49,006 nucleotides of DNA from Sulfuricurvum sp. (GTDB lineage Bacteria > Campylobacterota > Campylobacteria > Campylobacterales > Sulfurimonadaceae), in contig QKCD01000080.1 in NCBI GenBank assembly GCA_003245815.1, positions 1 to 49,006 of the forward strand, written 5' to 3'. The translations under genes and the position numbers were made by a program. Within the stretch, counting starts at the first letter, position 1. The number at the start of each line of letters is the position of its first letter. Below the pieces are notes generated by a model. The model was given only the letters and a program-made list of their open reading frames with translations. It was not told the origin of the DNA and did no database searches. Of the stretch, positions 43,803 to 49,006 are shown in pieces.

Positions 43803-46487
43803 ATGAACCCCCTACTCGAACAGTTTTTACAGGAGGCCCGGGAGAACCTGGGCTTCATCGACCAGAATATCGAAAAAATCGGCGGCAACGACCCGGAGCT
43901 TCTCAACGCGGTATTCCGGGCGGCCCATACCCTCAAGGGGGGATCGGGGATCGTCGGTTTCGAGGGGGTCAAGGAGATCACCCACCACGCCGAGGACCTG
44001 CTGGACATGTTGCGTTCGGGCAAGATCGCCTTCGAGGAGGGGATGATCGAATCGCTCTACAACGCCTTCGATGAGGTGATGAACCTGATCGAGGCGGCCG
44101 AAGAGAGCGGGGAGATCGTCGATGCCGATTCGGTGACGATGGCGGCGATCGTCGCCGAACTCAGCGCCCACATGGGCAAGTCGGAGGAGCCTGAGGCATG
44201 GCACGCTCCCTTCGCCTTCGCCGGGGCCGATGAGGTCGTCAACGTGCCGCTGCCCTTCCTGGAATCTTTGGCGGAGCCGCTCCCCTTCGCGCTGGGGGAT
44301 TTCGACGAGGCCGACTGCCAGGCGATGCAGCTCTACGGTATTCTCTTCGACATCGACGAAGCGTCGATGGTCTACGGCAACGACCCGCTCTACACGCTCT
44401 CCCTGCTTGGGGATGCCTTCCTGGGGAGTTACGCATGCATGAGCGAGGCGAGCGCCAAGGCGGTGCTCTCGGGGCTTGACGACCCCGACGGGCTGAACCT
44501 GCACCTGCGGCTGATTGCCTATGTCCGGGCCCCCTACGAGACGATCGAGGAGGCGCTCTTCAACTTTATCGACGAGCTGCAGTTCGCCCCCCTCGACGTC
44601 GCGGCCCTGCTGCAGGTTAGCCGGGGCGAAGCGGGCCACGCAATGGAGCCCCTCAAGGAGCTCGAAACGGCGGCCGCTGTGCTGATCGCGGCGAAAGACC
44701 GTGAAGGGCTGGCCCGGGAGGTCGCCACGGCGCTGCAGCTCGTCGGTGCCGAGACGCTGCAGCATGCCCAGCTCGAACGGCTGCTGGAGCTGCTGGGGGT
44801 GATCGCGGACGACGACCTGGCGCAGCTCGGCGCTTTTTTCCGCTGCGTCACCGGAGGGCGTCCCTACCGCTACGATCCCCACGCCCCGTTCCCCGAAGCC
44901 CGGGAGACGGCGGCAGCACCGGCGCCCGCCGAGGTCGACGCGGAGCTGCTGCCCCAGGCCCGGGAGATCCTCGAACAGCAGTGGGAGGCCCTGCAGTGCT
45001 GCGACGGCGACGCGGTTTTCGCCCGGGTCGCTGCCATCGTGTCGCGCCTGGGCGGCTGTTATCCCGACATGCCGGGCGCGTTTGCTTCCGCGCCGGAGCT
45101 GAAGGCGTGGCTCGCCTCGGAACTGGGGCATGACGCCGCCGCGGCTGAGGAGGCGCCCGTACGCGTCGCGGCAACGCAGCCTCCCGTCAGGGAGCCCCTG
45201 ATCGAAGCCGCACCGGCGGAAACGGCAGCCGCAGAAACGCCCGAAGCGGCGGAGCCGCCGAAGGAGACGGCGAAGAAGAGCGTCATCGGCAAGACGGTGA
45301 AGATCGAACAGGAGTCGGTGGACAACCTGATGAACATCGTCGGCGAACTCCTCGTCGCCAAGAACTCGCTCCCCTACCTGGCCGAGAGCGTCGGCACGAT
45401 GCACCCGGAGATGATCCGCCGGGCGATCATGGAGAAGTACACCTTCATCAACCGCCTCGCGGAGCAGCTCCAGGACCTGATCATGTCGATGCGGATGCTG
45501 CCGATCTCCTACGTCTTCGACCGTTACCCGAAACTGGTCCGCGACATCTCCAAGAACCTCGGCAAGCGGGTACGGCTGACGATGGAGGGGGGTGAGACGA
45601 AGCTGGACAAGAACATGATCGAGATGCTCGCCGACCCGATGATCCATATCATGCGCAACTCCCTCGACCACGGCATCGAGGCGCCGGAGCTGCGCGAGCA
45701 GAAGGGGAAACCGGCCGAGGGGCTCATCAGCCTCAAGGCCTACGCCCAGTCGGACAAGATCGTGATCGAGATCCAGGATGACGGCGCGGGGATCAACGTG
45801 GAGCGGGTCGTCAACAAGGTGCTGGAGAAGGGATTGCTGAGCATCGAGAAGATCGACGCGCTCAGCGACGACGAGAAGGCGGAGCTGGTGATGCTGCCGG
45901 GGCTCTCCACGGCGGAGACCATCAGCGAATACAGCGGCCGGGGCGTCGGGATGGACGTCGTCAAGAAGTCGATCGAGAATTTCGGCGGTACCATCCGCAT
46001 CAAGACGGTGCCCAACCGGGGGACGACGATTATCCTCTCCATCCCGGTGTCGCTGGCGGTGACCTCGCTGCTGCATGTCGCGATGAACGGGGTTCACTAC
46101 GGCTTCCCGATGGACAGCGTCTCCGAGACGGTGAAGATCGACCGCGAGGAGATCGAGTACCTCCACAACGAGCCCTTCGTCTACATCCGCGGCGAGGTGA
46201 TCCCGCTGCTCTTCATCACCTCGATGCTCGACGAGACGGCCCTGGAGGGCAAACAGCTTCCCGTCGTCGTACTGAACATCAAGGGGAACCTGCTCGCCGT
46301 CGTCGTCAACGAACTCCTCGGCCAGCTTGACGTGGTCCAGAAACCCTTCGAAGGGGTGATGGAATCCCACCCGATCTTCAGCGGCACGGCGCTGCTGGGC
46401 AACGGCCAGATCATCATGGCGATCGACCCCCTGGGAGTCCTGGGAATCGCCCATGTGCTCAAGCAAGACGCGCAGCAGGCGGGATGA
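43803..46487 (+). CDS. cheA: chemotaxis histidine kinase CheA
   Basis: P1 FRAAHTLKGGSGIVGF; P3 VDNLMNIVGELLVAKNSL; P4 HIMRNSLDHGIEAPELREQKGKP, SGRGVGMDVVK; P5 CheW-like C-terminus. Confidence 0.96.
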   Translation: MNPLLEQFLQEARENLGFIDQNIEKIGGNDPELLNAVFRAAHTLKGGSGIVGFEGVKEITHHAEDLLDMLRSGKIAFEEGMIESLYNAFDEVMNLIEAAEESGEIVDADSVTMAAIVAELSAHMGKSEEPEAWHAPFAFAGADEVVNVPLPFLESLAEPLPFALGDFDEADCQAMQLYGILFDIDEASMVYGNDPLYTLSLLGDAFLGSYACMSEASAKAVLSGLDDPDGLNLHLRLIAYVRAPYETIEEALFNFIDELQFAPLDVAALLQVSRGEAGHAMEPLKELETAAAVLIAAKDREGLAREVATALQLVGAETLQHAQLERLLELLGVIADDDLAQLGAFFRCVTGGRPYRYDPHAPFPEARETAAAPAPAEVDAELLPQAREILEQQWEALQCCDGDAVFARVAAIVSRLGGCYPDMPGAFASAPELKAWLASELGHDAAAAEEAPVRVAATQPPVREPLIEAAPAETAAAETPEAAEPPKETAKKSVIGKTVKIEQESVDNLMNIVGELLVAKNSLPYLAESVGTMHPEMIRRAIMEKYTFINRLAEQLQDLIMSMRMLPISYVFDRYPKLVRDISKNLGKRVRLTMEGGETKLDKNMIEMLADPMIHIMRNSLDHGIEAPELREQKGKPAEGLISLKAYAQSDKIVIEIQDDGAGINVERVVNKVLEKGLLSIEKIDALSDDEKAELVMLPGLSTAETISEYSGRGVGMDVVKKSIENFGGTIRIKTVPNRGTTIILSIPVSLAVTSLLHVAMNGVHYGFPMDSVSETVKIDREEIEYLHNEPFVYIRGEVIPLLFITSMLDETALEGKQLPVVVLNIKGNLLAVVVNELLGQLDVVQKPFEGVMESHPIFSGTALLGNGQIIMAIDPLGVLGIAHVLKQDAQQAG

Positions 46488-47260
46488 GCGGCGCCATGCA
46501 GGAGTATATCGTCTTTACCGTCGCATCCAACCGCTACGGCATCGCGATCGATACGATCGAGCGCATCGTCAACGTTCCCAGGGTGACGCCGATCCCCGAG
46601 GCGCATCGGGCCGTCGACGGGATGATCTCCCACGAGGGGCGGGTGATCAAGGTGCTCAACTTCCGCAGGCTCAGCGGCCTGCCGACCTACGAAGAGGAGC
46701 TGCTCAAGCGGTTCGCCGCGCTGAAGGGGGAACTTGACGGCTGGGTCGAGGCGCTGTCGCAGGCGGTCATCGAGGGGACGCCCCTCGATACGCAGGAGAG
46801 CCGCCGCCTGCTCCGTGCCATCGAAGGCTTCAACGTTCGGGAGGAAACGCTCGCCAAGCGTTTCCGTGAGCTGCAACAGCATGCGGCCGCCCTGCAGCGT
46901 CTGGGCATGACGCTTCTGGAGCGTTCGCACCATGACCGCGAGGGGGCGATCGCGGCGCTTCAGGGGGCATTGGAGGAGCGTTACCGCGCCACCCTGGCTG
47001 CCCTGGAGCGTTTTGCCGCTTTGCTCAAGACGGCCGCCGACACGATGCAGCGGCTCCTGATCTACCGGGCGGAGGCGGGGGTCGTGGCCATCAAGGTCGA
47101 TGCGATCGACGACATCCGAAGGGTAGATGAAGGGGCGGTGCGCTACAGTGACCACGCAGATGCCTCCGTAGCGCTGCAGATCGAGGGGGTGGCCGAACTC
47201 GACGCCAAGCTGGTCAACATCATCAAATCCGTGCGACTGCCGGAAAAGGAGGTGAAGTGA
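46484..47260 (+). CDS. CheW-like protein with ~130-aa helical insertion (CZB-like)
   Basis: EYIVFTVASNRYGIAIDTIERIVNVPRVTPIPEAHRAVDGMISHEGRVIKVLNFR at N-term; second CheW half VVAIKVDAIDDIRRVDEGAV...LVNIIKSVRLP after the insertion; ATGA overlap with cheA. Confidence 0.8.
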   Translation: MSGAMQEYIVFTVASNRYGIAIDTIERIVNVPRVTPIPEAHRAVDGMISHEGRVIKVLNFRRLSGLPTYEEELLKRFAALKGELDGWVEALSQAVIEGTPLDTQESRRLLRAIEGFNVREETLAKRFRELQQHAAALQRLGMTLLERSHHDREGAIAALQGALEERYRATLAALERFAALLKTAADTMQRLLIYRAEAGVVAIKVDAIDDIRRVDEGAVRYSDHADASVALQIEGVAELDAKLVNIIKSVRLPEKEVK

Positions 47261-47532
47261 TGGGAATCTCATACGACAACGAAACGGTCCGTTTCGACGG
47301 GGTGGTCTACGAGGATACGGTGCCGGAGCTGCGCGACTACCTCCAGGTCCGCGCCCCCGAACCGGTGCAGTTCGACTTCAGTGAATGCGAGGATATGCAC
47401 CTGGCGGTCGTCCAGGTCGTCCTCGCCTACAGGAAACTCTACCCGTGCGACTACCGCTTCGCCGAGGCGCCTACTGCCTATAAGAAGGTGATCGAAGGAT
47501 TCGACCCGGATGAAAACCATTGTAGTCAGTAA
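47260..47532 (+). CDS. STAS-like domain protein
   Basis: ETVRFDGVVYEDTVPELRDYLQVRAPEPVQFDFSECEDMHLAVVQVVLAYRKLY pattern. Confidence 0.65.
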   Translation: MGISYDNETVRFDGVVYEDTVPELRDYLQVRAPEPVQFDFSECEDMHLAVVQVVLAYRKLYPCDYRFAEAPTAYKKVIEGFDPDENHCSQ

Positions 47533-48253
47533 CCGCAAGGGGGGGTCGGCCAAGACGACGACGGCGGTCAACCTCGCCACCGAGCTGGCCCGAAGCAGTT
47601 CGGTCCTGCTGATCGATTTCGACACCCAGGGGCACGCTTCGCTGGGGGTCGGTTCCGAAGCCTCCGAAACCAACGGCATCCACGCCATCTTTCACGGCCG
47701 CACCCTCTGCGAGACCTTTCTGCCGACGGTGCACGACCGCCTCACCCTCGCGCCGGCGATGGCCTTTTTCGACGTCTACGAGCATGGCGATCTCGGCGGG
47801 GTGCTCCGGCGCTGCTTCGAGCGGGAGCAGATCGCGGAGTTCTTCGACTACTGCATCATCGATACTCCGCCGACCCTCGACGCCCTGCTGAAGAACTCTC
47901 TGGAGGTTGCCGACGCGGTGGTGATCCCCTTCGTGCCGCACCACCTCGGCACCGTCGCCGTCGGGCAGATGCTGCGCGCCGTCTATCAGAGCGCCTCGAA
48001 GATGGGGCGCGAACTCGCCGACGTGGGGATCCTCCCGGTCATGTACAACCCCCACATCGAGGCCCACCAAGACGCCCTGCAGACGGTGCGCACCCGTTTT
48101 GGCGCCGGGCGGCTCTTTTCGCCGATCGGCATCGACATCGGGCTGGCCCGCCAGTTCGAGGAGGGGGTCCCGGTCGTTCTGGGGGAGAAGCGCAGCAAGG
48201 GGCTGCGGGACTACCGGCGTTTCACCGAAGAACTCCGTGCAAGGATAGGATAG
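47510..48253 (+). CDS. ParA/MinD-type ATPase (chemosensory-array positioning candidate)
   Basis: Deviant Walker A KGGSAKTT, LLIDFDTQGHASLGVG, YCIIDTPPTLDALLKNSL. Confidence 0.9.
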   Translation: MKTIVVSNRKGGSAKTTTAVNLATELARSSSVLLIDFDTQGHASLGVGSEASETNGIHAIFHGRTLCETFLPTVHDRLTLAPAMAFFDVYEHGDLGGVLRRCFEREQIAEFFDYCIIDTPPTLDALLKNSLEVADAVVIPFVPHHLGTVAVGQMLRAVYQSASKMGRELADVGILPVMYNPHIEAHQDALQTVRTRFGAGRLFSPIGIDIGLARQFEEGVPVVLGEKRSKGLRDYRRFTEELRARIG

Positions 48254-48256
48254 CGC

Positions 48257-49006
<750 letters not shown>

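Noticed and set aside
43827-46466. 879-aa minus-strand ORF opposite cheA
   Set aside because: Antisense shadow ORF in a high-GC gene with strong third-position bias.

Overview
The window is about 49 kb of a GC-rich bacterial chromosome. Gene content (DUF5718-like protein, CheZ-type phosphatase, Pta-AckA, many small redox, membrane and sensory proteins) suggests a Campylobacterota-type sulfur or microaerophilic lineage, but this is inference. There are three parts. (1) 1-4.3 kb: a visibly lower-GC accessory region with four copies of a ~72-bp imperfect inverted repeat separating small orphan or secreted ORFs. In one unit the terminal core sites pair exactly (GTTAGGT ... ACCTAAC), so it looks like an integron gene-cassette array (attC sites) with no integrase in the window. 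(2) 4.3-33.3 kb: mostly ordinary housekeeping and accessory genes: thioesterase, methyltransferase plus MddA-like membrane methyltransferase, lipase-like lipoprotein, S8 protease with PKD/Fn3 domains, PepP, a TonB-dependent receptor / YfiR-like / GGDEF-EAL operon, DUF445, S4 protein, cytochrome b561, EF-hand protein, RRM protein, Pta-AckA, YchJ-like, ABC-F, SUI1-like, diguanylate cyclase, rhodanese. (3) 33.4-49.0 kb (continues past the window): a large co-directional non-flagellar-looking chemosensory locus. It contains an orphan N-terminal domain shared by two proteins, a PAS histidine kinase with a degenerate C-terminal receiver-like domain, a stand-alone PAS protein, a soluble chemoreceptor with two signalling-tip motifs, a triple-CheW protein, CheB, a HEAT protein, CheR, two CheY proteins, a mini-CheZ, CheA, a CheW with a helical insertion, a STAS-like protein, a ParA ATPase and a response regulator with an unknown output domain. 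Two proteins of this locus end in nearly the same C-terminal peptide (D-[AG]-IEFF). This locus is the best candidate for an undescribed system. All calls come from reading the sequence and translations; no database search was run.
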